Below, one piece after another: positions 1 to 9,174 of a stretch of 64,000 nt of DNA. Below the pieces are notes generated by a model. That model did not search any database and was not told the DNA's origin. It worked only from the letters and a program-made list of their open reading frames with translations. Made by a program: the position numbers and the translations under genes. The stretch is from Candidatus Frackibacter sp. WG13 (GTDB lineage: Bacteria > Bacillota > Halanaerobiia > Halobacteroidales > Acetohalobiaceae): the NCBI RefSeq assembly GCF_900114655.1, contig NZ_FOTT01000003.1, positions 1 to 64,000 of the forward strand. Direction: 5' to 3'. The first letter of the stretch is position 1; the number at the start of each line of letters is the position of its first letter.

Positions 1-1085
1 GAGTAAAGACTCATATTCCTTTAGCAGGACCAGCTAATAAACAAGGGAGAATTGTAGCTAATAACTTAACTGGTCGCAAGGAGAAGTTTACAGGAACACA
101 AGGGACTTCCGTAGCCAAAGTATTTGATTTAACTGTTGCTTCGACTGGGAAGAATGAAAAGAGCTTAGAGCAAGAAGGAATTGAATATGAAGCATCCTTT
201 ACGATTTCTCGTTCCCACGCTGGATACTACCCAGGTGCTTTTCCAATGACAGTTAAGATTCTGTTTAAACCAGAGGATGGTGAGTTATTAGGAGCACAGA
301 TCGTAGGTCGTGATGGAGTAGATAAACGAATCGATGTTTTAGCAACTGCACTTAGATTTAAAAGAAATGTATTTGATTTACAAGAGTTAGAATTAGCTTA
401 TGCACCGCCTTATTCTTCAGCTAAAGACCCAGTTAATATGGCTGGCTTTACAGCTGGTAATATTCTTAAAGAGACAACTGGAGTCATTCATTGGTCAGAC
501 TTAGATGAAGTAGATTGGCAGGAGTCCGTATTGGTAGATACTAGAACTAAGAAAGAGTATGAGATGGGAGTTATTGACCTTACTGATAATTTAATACATA
601 TTCCTCTTAGTAAATTACGCAAAAGAATAGATGAATTACCACAGGATAAAGAGATTATCGTTTATTGTGGTAGTGGGTTGCGTTCTTATATAGCAGCTCG
701 GATTCTGTTGCAGAATGGATTTGATACGGTGAAGAATCTAAGTGGTGGTTATAGACTTTATAAAATAGTTGAGCAGGATAAAGAAGCTAGATCCAAAGGT
801 GAAGTGAAAGATAAAGTAGTACACGGACAGATTGCTACTGATGAGACTGGAGAGCCGTTAGGTGATGCTATTATACTGGATCTTCGAGGAGAACAATGTA
901 TGGATGTAAGTGAAAGAGTACAGAATAAAGTTGAAGAGCTAGAAGGTGACGATATTTTAGAGGTGAAGCTTGATGATCCAGCATTTAAAGATGAGGTCAA
1001 GTCTTGGTGTGACGAAAGTGGATATGAAGTAATAAAAGTGAAGGAAAAAGAGAGTGAGATAGTCTGTTTTATTAAAAAAGCTTAA
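1..1085 (+). CDS. CoA-disulfide reductase-like flavoprotein with rhodanese and TusA-like domains (5' truncated)
   Basis: The reading frame is open from base 3 to the stop at 1083-1085 and runs off the left edge, so only the last 360 residues are visible. The first 160 or so match the C-terminal dimerisation part of FAD/NAD-dependent pyridine-nucleotide disulfide oxidoreductases of the CoA-disulfide reductase type. A rhodanese domain follows, with active-site loop YCGSGLRS (Cys222 of the visible part). The last 80 residues resemble TusA/SirA, but the usual CPxP motif is degraded to QCMD (Cys299). Family knowledge suggests sulfur or persulfide handling: NAD(P)H-dependent reduction of CoA disulfides or polysulfide linked to sulfur transfer. 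The catalytic Cys of the reductase lies outside the window, so the exact substrate is unknown. Confidence 0.85.
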   Translation, partial: VKTHIPLAGPANKQGRIVANNLTGRKEKFTGTQGTSVAKVFDLTVASTGKNEKSLEQEGIEYEASFTISRSHAGYYPGAFPMTVKILFKPEDGELLGAQIVGRDGVDKRIDVLATALRFKRNVFDLQELELAYAPPYSSAKDPVNMAGFTAGNILKETTGVIHWSDLDEVDWQESVLVDTRTKKEYEMGVIDLTDNLIHIPLSKLRKRIDELPQDKEIIVYCGSGLRSYIAARILLQNGFDTVKNLSGGYRLYKIVEQDKEARSKGEVKDKVVHGQIATDETGEPLGDAIILDLRGEQCMDVSERVQNKVEELEGDDILEVKLDDPAFKDEVKSWCDESGYEVIKVKEKESEIVCFIKKA

Positions 1086-1115
1086 GGTAGATAAAGATTC
1101 AATTGTGTAGAAGAT

Positions 1116-1158
1116 AGTCACTATGTCTCTATGATTTAGAGATATAGTGGCTTTGCTC
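1116..1158 (+). terminator. Intrinsic terminator after the reductase/rhodanese gene
   Basis: A 15-bp stem with G-U pairs (arms 1116-1130 and 1138-1152) has a 7-nt loop and a T-rich tail, 30 bp after the stop codon. Confidence 0.6.
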
Positions 1159-1238
1159 TTTCAAATGACCTCTATAAAAAATGTTGATCTAAGTGAACAG
1201 GTTTAGCTCACAAATCACTCTGTGAAGATGGATTAAAT

Positions 1239-1267
1239 TTGTAAATGCTGTTGAAATAATGTATAAT
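1239..1267 (+). promoter_or_regulatory. Promoter of acnB
   Basis: TTGTAA and TATAAT are separated by exactly 17 bp, about 48 bp upstream of the acnB start. This fits a sigma-A promoter. Confidence 0.6.
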
Positions 1268-1314
1268 TATAAAGTGATAAATATCGCTTTTTATGAGGAG
1301 GAGAGTAATACAGC

Positions 1315-3828
1315 ATGAAAGAAGAATTAATTGAATTGTTGGAAGGCTATAAAGAAAAAGCTTTAGCCCGCAAAAACGCATATAATTTACCACCGAGACC
1401 ATTAAATGTTGATGAGGTTGAGGGATTAATAGCGGGTTTAGAAGTAGAAGGTTTAGATGAAGGAGAATTTACTATCTTTACAACTGAACGGATGGACAAG
1501 CTAGTTGTAAGATTATTATCTGAAGAAGTAAGAAGAGGGACTTTCCCTTCTTCATATGCTAAAGCTGAAGGTTTGGCTAAAGTTGTTAAAGGTGAGATTG
1601 AATCTGATTACTTAAATGCTAAAGAAGCTTTAGCATTATTAGCAGATATGAACGGTGGAGCAGCTACTAGTGAGTTAATCGATATATTAAAAGCGGATTT
1701 ATTTGTAGAAGAAGTGACTGACATTTTAAAGAAAACGGTATTAGTTAATAAGTCTGAATTTGAAGAGGTAGCTAATTTAGTTGAAGATAAACAAGTAGCG
1801 CAAGAGATAATTAAGAGTTGGGCTGAAAGAGAGTTTGCTAAGGATTGGGATTTGCAGGCTGAATATGAAGGAGTTACAATTAAAGTAGGAGATAATATTA
1901 CTACTGGTCACTTAAGTCCTTCAAAGAATGCTGACAGTAGAACTGACCATCCTCGTCATGCTCAATTTATTATGGATGGACGTGAAGATGAGGAAGACTT
2001 TTTAGAACGTTTAGAAGAATTAAAAGAGCAAGATGATAATGTTATCTTTGTGGCAGGAGCTGCATTAGGAGAAGGTTCTTCACGAAAATCAGCTACTTAT
2101 ACGATGTTACAAGTCTTAGGTAAGCCAGTTGAAGGAGAACCAGAAAAGAAGGTTGGGGGAGTGGTTATTGCTAAGAGCTTTGCCCCAATTTTCAAGAACT
2201 CTTTAGTAGCTTCTGGTATTGTACCACTTGAATGTAATACTGATTCTATTAATGAAGGGGACCAATTAAAAGTTGATATCGAAGCAGAGAAGTTAACTGT
2301 TAATAAGGAAGAAGAATTAGATATTGAACTACCGATTCAATTTATGTTAGATAAGATTGCTGCCGGGGGAATGACTTATTTTGATGCCGGAAATGAATTA
2401 CAACAGTGGGCAGCAGAATATTGTCGTGAAAGTGGTGTCGACTTTGATGAGAGCAAATTGCCTGCAGGAGCTAAAGAAGAGGATGATAAACCTACTCAAA
2501 CATTAGCTCAAAAGATTGTAGGAATGAATAGGTTAGATGGGAAAGATACAATTGTACCAGGGGAGACTGCAACTGTAGCAGTAAGAGCAGTTTACTCTCA
2601 GGATACAACAGGACCAATGACTCTTGAAGAGTATCAATCGATGGCTGGGGGAGACTTCGGTGCAGAAGCTGTAGTTCAATCATTATGTCATACCGGAGAA
2701 TGTCCATCTAGTGAAGATAGAGATAGACATAAATTTATTAATGAATTCGTTACTGAACGAGGCGGTGTCTGCTTAGAGCCTGGCGAGGGTATCATCCATA
2801 CGATTGGAAATCGATTCATACTACCTACAGATGTAGTGGTAGGAGGAGATTCACATACTCGAACTCCAAGAGGAGTTTCCTTCCCAGCAGCATCAGATAT
2901 CGTAGCAGGGGCTATGAAGTATGGTAAACAAGATTTGACTATGGACGAGTCAGTAAGAGTTATCTTTAAAGGTGAACCAAAGGAAGGAATAACTGCTCGT
3001 GATTTGGTTTCTACTTTAGTAGTTTATGCGGAAGAGATAGTAGGTAAAGATGTATATAATGGTCGCATCATTGAAATGGAAGGTGTAGAGTTTTTAGATT
3101 CTGATAAGAGATATATCTTAACAAATGCTGTTGCAGAACGAAGTGCTTCAGCAGGAACAGTACCAGCAGATGAAGTCACTATTGAAGCAATCGAAGAAAA
3201 CTTAGAATACTTAAAGTCAAGAACCGATGCAGAAAGTTGTCCTTCGGTTAAAGATACGATTGAGAGTATTGAAGAGTTTTTAGCTAATCCAGTTCTACCT
3301 CAGGCTGATGAAGAAGCAGAATATGCAGCTACTATTGAAATTCCATTAACTGAAGTAGATGAGCCTCTAGTAGCTAAGCCACATCATCCTGATAATGTAG
3401 CACCAATATCAGAGGTAGCAGGAACTGAATTAGATGAAGTCTTTATCGGTAGTTGTGTCGGTGGCGACTTGGAAAGTATTAGAGCAGCAGCACGAATCGT
3501 TGAAGGTCACAAAGTACCACATGGTCTTAACTTTGTCGTCTGTCCTGCTTCTCGAGATATCTATAATGAATTAGTTAAGGATGGTAGTTTAGCTAAATTA
3601 ACCGAGGCAGGAGCTACAATTACTATGCCAGGTTGTGGTTTATGTATGGGTAATAAACGAAGAATCGGCTCTGGAGCAACAGCTCTAACTACAACTACTC
3701 GTAATTATCAGTCTCGAATTGGACCAGCTGATTCAGAGACTTATTTAGGAAGTGCTCATGTAGCAGCGATGGCAGCTGTACTAGGTGAGTTTCCAACACC
3801 AGAAAAATACTTTGAAATGTTTAAGTAA
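1315..3828 (+). CDS. acnB: Aconitate hydratase B
   Basis: Aconitase B interconverts citrate, cis-aconitate and isocitrate in the cytoplasm. The 837-residue chain has the B-type order: N-terminal HEAT-like helical domain, then the swivel domain (GSSRKSAT near residue 257), then the catalytic domain. The [4Fe-4S] ligands are visible as Cys714 (GSCVGG) and Cys774/Cys777 (PGCGLCMGN). GGDSHTRTP and STSTRN-like active-site segments are also present. It is slightly shorter than the roughly 865-residue E. coli enzyme. An AGGAGGAG ribosome site precedes the ATG, and the gene stands alone between terminators. In an anaerobe it probably feeds 2-oxoglutarate and glutamate synthesis rather than a full TCA cycle (inference). 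Confidence 0.93.
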   Translation: MKEELIELLEGYKEKALARKNAYNLPPRPLNVDEVEGLIAGLEVEGLDEGEFTIFTTERMDKLVVRLLSEEVRRGTFPSSYAKAEGLAKVVKGEIESDYLNAKEALALLADMNGGAATSELIDILKADLFVEEVTDILKKTVLVNKSEFEEVANLVEDKQVAQEIIKSWAEREFAKDWDLQAEYEGVTIKVGDNITTGHLSPSKNADSRTDHPRHAQFIMDGREDEEDFLERLEELKEQDDNVIFVAGAALGEGSSRKSATYTMLQVLGKPVEGEPEKKVGGVVIAKSFAPIFKNSLVASGIVPLECNTDSINEGDQLKVDIEAEKLTVNKEEELDIELPIQFMLDKIAAGGMTYFDAGNELQQWAAEYCRESGVDFDESKLPAGAKEEDDKPTQTLAQKIVGMNRLDGKDTIVPGETATVAVRAVYSQDTTGPMTLEEYQSMAGGDFGAEAVVQSLCHTGECPSSEDRDRHKFINEFVTERGGVCLEPGEGIIHTIGNRFILPTDVVVGGDSHTRTPRGVSFPAASDIVAGAMKYGKQDLTMDESVRVIFKGEPKEGITARDLVSTLVVYAEEIVGKDVYNGRIIEMEGVEFLDSDKRYILTNAVAERSASAGTVPADEVTIEAIEENLEYLKSRTDAESCPSVKDTIESIEEFLANPVLPQADEEAEYAATIEIPLTEVDEPLVAKPHHPDNVAPISEVAGTELDEVFIGSCVGGDLESIRAAARIVEGHKVPHGLNFVVCPASRDIYNELVKDGSLAKLTEAGATITMPGCGLCMGNKRRIGSGATALTTTTRNYQSRIGPADSETYLGSAHVAAMAAVLGEFPTPEKYFEMFK

Positions 3829-3860
3829 ACTTAATATATAATATAATATAATATAATTAA

Positions 3861-3898
3861 TAAACTCTCCTGTGATTTCATAGGAGAGTTTATTTTTT
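3861..3898 (+). terminator. Intrinsic terminator of acnB
   Basis: An 11-bp perfect stem (arms 3861-3871 and 3882-3892) is followed by six T residues. It is preceded by a short AT-only tract of TATAA units at 3834-3857. Confidence 0.8.
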
Positions 3899-3939
3899 GT
3901 ATAAAAAGTGTTTAAAATGTTAATTATATGAATAGTAGA

Positions 3940-3954
3940 TGCAAATGATTTGCA
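3940..3954. promoter_or_regulatory. Fur-family 7-1-7 operator upstream of the zinc-transport operon
   Basis: TGCAAAT-G-ATTTGCA is a perfect 7-1-7 inverted repeat, 29 bp before the first gene. Its geometry and AATnATT core match Fur/Zur/PerR boxes. The operon it precedes ends with a Fur-family regulator gene, so autoregulation by that protein is the natural inference. Confidence 0.7.
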
Positions 3955-3982
3955 AATAAAGATATGGTTAGGGTGAGGTTAA

Positions 3983-4972
3983 TTGTTTAAAGACAGAAGA
4001 ATATATACTAATCGGCGCTGGTTTCTTTATCTATTATTACTTTTCATAATAGCTACATCATTAGTCTTAATTGATCTGCCTGATAATTGGTGGACTTCTG
4101 ATGTAAATAAGATAAATAGCCTAAGGAATCAACAGAATAGATTAAATATTTATGTGAGTATTTATCCGTTATATGACTTAGCAAATAAGATTGGTGGAAA
4201 TAAAGTAGACTTACATCTCCTAATTCCTAATGGTGAAGAAGTACATAGTTATAAACCTTCACTTCAACAGCAAAGTAGATTATTAAAAACGGATTTATTT
4301 CTGTATAATGGCGTTGGTTTAGAGCCTTGGGGGACTAAGGTTGCAAAGCTTCTTCAAAAAAAAGGTATCGAAGTTATTAAGGCTAGTGAAGAAGTTAAGC
4401 TATTAAAGTTGGAAAATACTTACGTACATAGCCATGGTCAGTATGACCCACATATTTGGTTAGACCCCATTAATATGCAGTTGATTGCTAAACGAGTAAG
4501 GGATGAATTTATTGATTTAGATCCTGAAAATAAAAGGGAGTATCAGCAAAATTATAAAAGTTATACGAAGAAGATAGATATTCTTGGTCAAGCATATAGA
4601 GCAACTTTGACTAATAGAAATCGAGATTATATTTTGGTCTCTCACGATGCTTTTAGGTATTTGACCAATAGATATGGATTGAATCAGTTATCTGTTACCG
4701 GAGTCACACTTCATGAAAAGCCATCGCCAGGAGCTTTGGCTAGATTAATTGAGAGAGTAAGAAAAGATGGGCTAAAATATATCTTTATGAAGAAGTTATC
4801 TAATTCTAGGGTGGCAGAAGTATTAGCTAAAGAAACTGGTTTGAAGATATTAACTCTTGATCCGATTATTGGTTTAACTGAAGAAGAGAAGGAGAATAAT
4901 GCAGACTATTTTTCAATAATGAGTAAAAATCTTAAGAATTTAAGAAAGGCGTTGGTAGATGAAGATGAGTGA
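3983..4972 (+). CDS. znuA: Zinc/manganese ABC transporter, substrate-binding protein
   Basis: This is a cluster A-I (ZnuA/TroA-type) solute-binding protein that captures a divalent metal outside the membrane and passes it to the permease encoded two genes on. The start is a TTG with GGGTGAGG upstream. Residues 12-31 form a hydrophobic signal anchor with no lipobox Cys, so it is probably an uncleaved or type-I signal rather than a lipoprotein. Candidate metal ligands are His88 (EVHSYKPS), His157 (DPHIWLD), His221 (VSHDAF) and Asp293 (LDPI), the usual family positions. A short HSHGQYDPH loop replaces the long His-rich loop of E. coli ZnuA. It overlaps the next gene by 14 bp. Confidence 0.88.
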   Translation: MFKDRRIYTNRRWFLYLLLLFIIATSLVLIDLPDNWWTSDVNKINSLRNQQNRLNIYVSIYPLYDLANKIGGNKVDLHLLIPNGEEVHSYKPSLQQQSRLLKTDLFLYNGVGLEPWGTKVAKLLQKKGIEVIKASEEVKLLKLENTYVHSHGQYDPHIWLDPINMQLIAKRVRDEFIDLDPENKREYQQNYKSYTKKIDILGQAYRATLTNRNRDYILVSHDAFRYLTNRYGLNQLSVTGVTLHEKPSPGALARLIERVRKDGLKYIFMKKLSNSRVAEVLAKETGLKILTLDPIIGLTEEEKENNADYFSIMSKNLKNLRKALVDEDE

Positions 4973-5666
4973 AATAATTAAAATAAGAGGCTTGAATTTT
5001 GGTTATGATGAAGAAGTAATTTTAAAAGATGTTAATTTAGATATTAGGAACGGCGATTTCGTAGCTTTGGTAGGTCCTAATGGTTCAGGTAAGAGCACTT
5101 TTTTAAAACTCTTAACGGAACAGATTTCTTTTCAACAAGGAGAGATAAAACTCTTTGGTCAAAATATAAATGAATTTAGTGACTGGACGAAGTTAGGATA
5201 TATTTCACAGGAAGTAAAGGAGTTTAACGATAGTTTTCCAGCTACTGTAAAAGAAGTTATCGGAGCTAATTTATATAAGGAGTTTGGAAGGTTTAAGTTA
5301 TTGAATTTAAGGTTGGACCAAAAGATTAATAGGGTTTTAGAGTTAGTAGATATGTTGGAGCACAAAGAGAGACAGATTGGTAATCTGTCTGGTGGGCAAC
5401 AACAGAGAATCTTTATTGCTCGGGCCTTAGTTAGTGAACCGAAAGTTATTTTTCTAGATGAACCTTTAGTTGGAGTAGACATTGAGAATCAGAATAAATT
5501 TTATAAGTTGCTTAACAGATTAAATCAAGAATTAGAATTGACAATATTAATAATTTCTCATAATATTGAAGCTGTAATTCAGTATGCAAATAGAGTATTT
5601 CATTTTGCTAAACAAAAGATAACTCCTCTAAGTGCTTCTCAGGTGGTGGAAAGCAGTCTATGTTAG
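4959..5666 (+). CDS. znuC: Zinc/manganese ABC transporter, ATP-binding protein
   Basis: This ATPase energises the metal importer. Walker A is GPNGSGKST, the signature is LSGGQQQR, and Walker B is VIFLDEP followed by an H-loop His in ISHN. At 235 residues it has normal length for ZnuC/MntB-type ATPases. It overlaps the binding-protein gene by 14 bp and the permease gene by 7 bp, indicating translational coupling. An alternative ATG lies two codons downstream at 4965. Confidence 0.9.
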   Translation: MKMSEIIKIRGLNFGYDEEVILKDVNLDIRNGDFVALVGPNGSGKSTFLKLLTEQISFQQGEIKLFGQNINEFSDWTKLGYISQEVKEFNDSFPATVKEVIGANLYKEFGRFKLLNLRLDQKINRVLELVDMLEHKERQIGNLSGGQQQRIFIARALVSEPKVIFLDEPLVGVDIENQNKFYKLLNRLNQELELTILIISHNIEAVIQYANRVFHFAKQKITPLSASQVVESSLC

Positions 5667-6490
5667 AAGTTTTTGCTTATTCTTTTATGCGGCGAGCATT
5701 TATAGTAGGAAATTTAGTAGCAATAATCTGTCCTTTGATTGGAGTGTTTCTAACCTTAAAGCGATTATCATTAATAGGTCATACTCTATCTCATATTTCA
5801 TTAGCTGGAGTAGCATTAGGAATGTTACTTGGTATTTATCCTATTTATACTGCGTTAATAGTTGCTATTACTGCATCGCTGGGGATTGAGAAATTACGAC
5901 AAGACTATAAAGATTATGAAGAATTATCATTAGCTATCATTTTAGCAACAGGCTTAGGAGTGGCAATAATATTGATTAGTTTGATTAGTAATAGTTCAGG
6001 AATCTTTAGTTACTTATTTGGTAGTATATCACTAATTACAATGAAAGATATATTTATTATTATTCCTTTAGCAATTTTGATAATAGGTATTATATTCTAT
6101 TTTTATTATGGTTTCTTTTTTTTAGCCTTTAATGAGGCAGAGGCTAGGTTAGCTGGGGTGCCAGTTAAGAGATTGAATACTATATTTTTAATTATAGTAG
6201 CAATTACTGTTGCAATTTCTATGCGGATTATCGGTGGTTTATTAGTATCTTCTTTAATTACATTACCGGTGGCTACTAGCTTGCAGTTAGCCAAAAGTTT
6301 TAAAGCAACCATAAGGAATAGTATTATTTTTAGTATTCTTGCGGTTAATGTAGGGCTTATTATTGCTTTTTATCAGGATTTAGCTCCTGGAGGAACGATA
6401 ATTTTAGCCAGTGTAGTTTGTTTGATTACTGTTATTATTTATAAGTGGGTAAGGGGTCTTATTTGCAGGTGGCAAGAGGTTAAGGTTTAG
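5660..6490 (+). CDS. znuB: Zinc/manganese ABC transporter, permease
   Basis: An integral membrane protein of 276 residues with about eight hydrophobic segments, matching the ABC-3 permease family (ZnuB/TroC/MntC). The family segment GHTLSHISLAGVALG is visible near residues 35-49. It forms the membrane channel with the ATPase and binding protein encoded just upstream. Together with the downstream Fur-family gene this makes a four-gene metal-uptake operon under the 7-1-7 operator at 3940-3954. Confidence 0.9.
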   Translation: MLEVFAYSFMRRAFIVGNLVAIICPLIGVFLTLKRLSLIGHTLSHISLAGVALGMLLGIYPIYTALIVAITASLGIEKLRQDYKDYEELSLAIILATGLGVAIILISLISNSSGIFSYLFGSISLITMKDIFIIIPLAILIIGIIFYFYYGFFFLAFNEAEARLAGVPVKRLNTIFLIIVAITVAISMRIIGGLLVSSLITLPVATSLQLAKSFKATIRNSIIFSILAVNVGLIIAFYQDLAPGGTIILASVVCLITVIIYKWVRGLICRWQEVKV

Positions 6491-6551
6491 ACTAAGATTG
6501 GGATTAAGGTTAAGGATAACACAACGAGTAATGGGGTGTAGGAGATAATAT

Positions 6552-6989
6552 ATGGATGAATTAGCTTTTTGGAAGCAGAAATTAAAAGATAAAGAGATTA
6601 AATTTACTAAGCAGCGTTTTGCTATTTTAAAAGTTTTAATCAATAGTAATCGACCTTTATCAGCGCAAGAGGTATTTAAAAAGATCAAGAGTAAAGGGGA
6701 TACTTTGAGATTATCAACAGTTTATCGGAATCTTAATTATTTTGAAGAGAAGAATATTATTTATAGGTTAAATTTATATGGTAAAGAGAGTAGGTTTGAA
6801 TTAAGAGTGGGTAGAGAGCACCACCATCACTTGGTCTGTGTTATTTGTAGTAAAGTTAGGGCACTGGATTGCCCGTTACATAATTTTGAAGAAAAAGTGA
6901 GTGATAAAACGGACTATCAGTTATTTGAACATAAGATAAAATTATATGGATTATGCCCTAGATGCAAGAAGAATAAAGAAAGAAGCTAG
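6552..6989 (+). CDS. zur: Fur-family metalloregulator, probably Zur
   Basis: A 145-residue Fur-family repressor with an N-terminal winged helix (recognition helix region LSTVYRNLNYF) and a metal-binding domain. The regulatory His cluster is EHHHHLVC, and two CxxC pairs (CVIC and CPRC) form the structural zinc site. It is the last gene of the znu-type operon, separated by 61 bp, which favours a zinc-sensing (Zur) role over iron or peroxide sensing. The exact metal cannot be read from sequence alone. Confidence 0.8.
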   Translation: MDELAFWKQKLKDKEIKFTKQRFAILKVLINSNRPLSAQEVFKKIKSKGDTLRLSTVYRNLNYFEEKNIIYRLNLYGKESRFELRVGREHHHHLVCVICSKVRALDCPLHNFEEKVSDKTDYQLFEHKIKLYGLCPRCKKNKERS

Positions 6990-7051
6990 TTGAAAAGAAC
7001 AACCTCAAGAGATTAAATAGTTAAAAAATAATAGTTTTAAGTAGAGTGAAC

Positions 7052-7087
7052 AAGCCTGTTTCTTAAAAAAAGAGACAGGTTTTTTTA
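7052..7087 (+). terminator. Intrinsic terminator of the zinc operon
   Basis: The CCTGTTTCTT / AAGAGACAGG hairpin has an A-rich loop and is followed by seven T residues. Confidence 0.75.
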
Positions 7088-7161
7088 TTGTATAACAAAT
7101 TATATTATTTGCAGATTATTAACTTTACCCCCTCTTCTATAAAATTAATTTATATTGATTA

Positions 7162-7190
7162 TTGAAAAGATTTATAATGTGTGATATTAT
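7162..7190 (+). promoter_or_regulatory. Promoter upstream of the C_GCAxxG_C_C gene
   Basis: TTGAAA and TATTAT are separated by 17 bp, 33 bp before the TTG start at 7223. Confidence 0.5.
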
Positions 7191-7222
7191 AGTTTATAAG
7201 AAAAGATTAGGAGGGGTTAATT

Positions 7223-7699
7223 TTGCAAACAGATGTAAGAGTAAATGAGGTAAGAGAAGAAGCAGAAGGATTATTTAGGAGTGGGCAGTTTTATTGTTCG
7301 GAGGCGATAATTAGTAGTATTAGGAATCAGTTTGAATTAGATATCTCAGATAGAATAATCGCTATGGCTTCTGGATTTCCAGTTGGGATCGGTAAATCAA
7401 AATGTGTTTGTGGAGCTGTTTCGGGAGGAGTGATGGCAATCAGTTATTTCTTTGGTCGTACTAAAGGTGGAGATAAACGGGTTGAAAGAAATTTAAGGTT
7501 AACAAATGAACTTCAGCAGAGTTTTAAAGACAATCATGGATGTCTTTGTTGTAAGGTCTTAACCGATGGGTTTAATATGGCTTCCGGGGAGCATAAAGAC
7601 CAGTGTGCTTCTTTTACTGGGGAAGTGGCTGCTAAAGCTACTGAGATAATTTTGCGTGAGATTAATGCAGGCGGCACTACTTTAGAGGAGGCAGAATAA
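7223..7699 (+). CDS. C_GCAxxG_C_C family putative redox protein
   Basis: A 158-residue member of the small Cys-rich family named for its C-GCAxxG-C-C signature. The motif KCVCGAVSGGVMA lies near residues 54-66, with later Cys residues in HGCLCCKVL and DQCASFTG and an early YCSEA. The start is TTG with TAGGAGGGG upstream. Family members are thought to be redox-active or metal-cluster proteins and often sit beside transporters; no reaction is established. It is followed after one base by a TDT-family transporter, so the two are probably co-expressed. Confidence 0.75.
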   Translation: MQTDVRVNEVREEAEGLFRSGQFYCSEAIISSIRNQFELDISDRIIAMASGFPVGIGKSKCVCGAVSGGVMAISYFFGRTKGGDKRVERNLRLTNELQQSFKDNHGCLCCKVLTDGFNMASGEHKDQCASFTGEVAAKATEIILREINAGGTTLEEAE

Positions 7700-7700
7700 G

Positions 7701-8642
7701 ATGTCTACAATTTTCAAGAGAACACCAGTACCGATAGCAGGTTTGATGCTTGGCTTAGTTGGTGCAGGAAATCTTGTTCTTTCTTATGGAAGTCAATATC
7801 GTTATTTGGCAGGGCTGTTAGCTGTGTCAATATTGTTGCTTTTAATAGGTAGACTTTTTATTGACTGCCGAGGAGTTGTTAATGATTTAAAGAATCCAGT
7901 GGTGGCTAGTGTAGCCTTAACTTTTTCTATGGCAATTATAATTTTAGCTAGTTATATAGTGCCTTTTTCTTATCAACTGGCTTTATATATATGGTATGGT
8001 GGAATTATACTTCATGCTTTATTGGTTATCATATTTTCATTTCGTTTTATTATGAATTTTGATATTAAAAATGTTTTTCCTAGCTATTTTATTGTCTATG
8101 TAGGTATAGTAGTCGCTAGTGTAACTGCTCCTCTTTTTAACCGCATTGAGCTGGGGCAAATAATCTTTTGGTTTGGATTTATTGCTTACATGATTCTATT
8201 ACCGATCGTTACTTATCGAGTCTTTCGGATTGGGGAAATGAAGGATCCTACTTTGCCTACTATTTCTATATTTACAGCTCCAGCGGGACTTTGTTTGGCT
8301 GGATATATGAGCGTCTTTCCTGAGAAGAATATGTTGATGTTAGGTTGGTTGCTTTTATTGACTTTAACGATGTTAGCTCTTGTTTTAATTTATTTACCAA
8401 AGATGCTTGCAGTAGGTTTTTATCCTAGTTTTTCAGCCTTTACATTTCCTTTTGTAATCACAGCTATAGGTTTAAAATTGACTTCAGGGTTTTTAGAAAA
8501 GGAATTTAATAGTACTTTACTTCTTTATCCTGCTCGGATAGCAGAAATTTTGTCAGTCGGATTAGTTCTTTTTGTTTTATTTAAATATTTAAGTCATTTT
8601 ATTCAGATAAGTAACCAAAAATTATTAAAAATTAAAACATAA
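7701..8642 (+). CDS. TDT/SLAC1-family (TehA-like) transporter
   Basis: A 313-residue integral membrane protein with about ten hydrophobic helices. It shows the tellurite-resistance/dicarboxylate transporter (TDT, SLAC1/TehA) pattern, including TPVPIAGLMLGLVGAGNL at the N-terminus and SIFTAPAGLCLAGY in the middle. Family members are anion channels or transporters for small mono- and dicarboxylates, sulfite or tellurite; the substrate here is unknown. It is translationally linked to the C_GCAxxG gene by a 1-bp gap. Confidence 0.75.
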   Translation: MSTIFKRTPVPIAGLMLGLVGAGNLVLSYGSQYRYLAGLLAVSILLLLIGRLFIDCRGVVNDLKNPVVASVALTFSMAIIILASYIVPFSYQLALYIWYGGIILHALLVIIFSFRFIMNFDIKNVFPSYFIVYVGIVVASVTAPLFNRIELGQIIFWFGFIAYMILLPIVTYRVFRIGEMKDPTLPTISIFTAPAGLCLAGYMSVFPEKNMLMLGWLLLLTLTMLALVLIYLPKMLAVGFYPSFSAFTFPFVITAIGLKLTSGFLEKEFNSTLLLYPARIAEILSVGLVLFVLFKYLSHFIQISNQKLLKIKT

Positions 8643-8794
8643 TGCGGAAGATTGAATTGATATAAGAGTTTTTCAATAAAGAAGATGCTGTAATAGATAA
8701 TTAAGTTTTAACAAATAATTAAATTATAAATATTATAAAGTAGTAGGAATGTTAATTTAGGGTGAGTTTATAAATAATTATCAAATTATTTATC

Positions 8795-8823
8795 TTGTAA
8801 TCGTTCGCAAATTTGGATATAAT
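8795..8823 (+). promoter_or_regulatory. Promoter of tRNA-Arg
   Basis: TTGTAA-17 bp-TATAAT ends 15 bp before the first base of the tRNA. Confidence 0.65.
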
Positions 8824-8838
8824 ATATAAGGGAATATG

Positions 8839-8915
8839 GGGGCTATAGCTCAGCAGGATAGAGCAGCAGACTCCTAATCTGCAGGTCGCAGGTTCAATTC
8901 CTGCTAGTCCCACCA
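8839..8915 (+). tRNA. tRNA-Arg (anticodon CCT)
   Basis: A complete cloverleaf with acceptor arms GGGGCTA/TAGTCCC, a D arm, anticodon stem GCAGA/TCTGC enclosing a 7-nt loop with CCT, and T stem GCAGG/CCTGC. The discriminator is A and the CCA end is encoded. It reads the rare AGG codon. Confidence 0.95.
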
Positions 8916-9174
8916 TTTTTTTGAGTTTACAGTTGGAAAGTGGATAGCAGAAAATAATTTAAATATAAAGGGTATAGGGGATTATGTTCAATTTAAAGAA
9001 TATGGACATTCAATGATAATGTGACTTAATCAACAGAAGTAGATTTAATTCCATGTTAAAATTTAAAAAGAAGGAAGGTAATTATAGACTCTTTTAATTG
9101 AATTACCCCTTGTTAATGAATACCCCTCATTATCTTCCTTCACAATTATATAATACAACATATTCCTTAGTAGG

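Noticed and set aside
3834-3857. Regulatory repeat of TATAA units after acnB
   Set aside because: It is a simple AT microsatellite directly before a terminator, with no partner copies elsewhere in the window.
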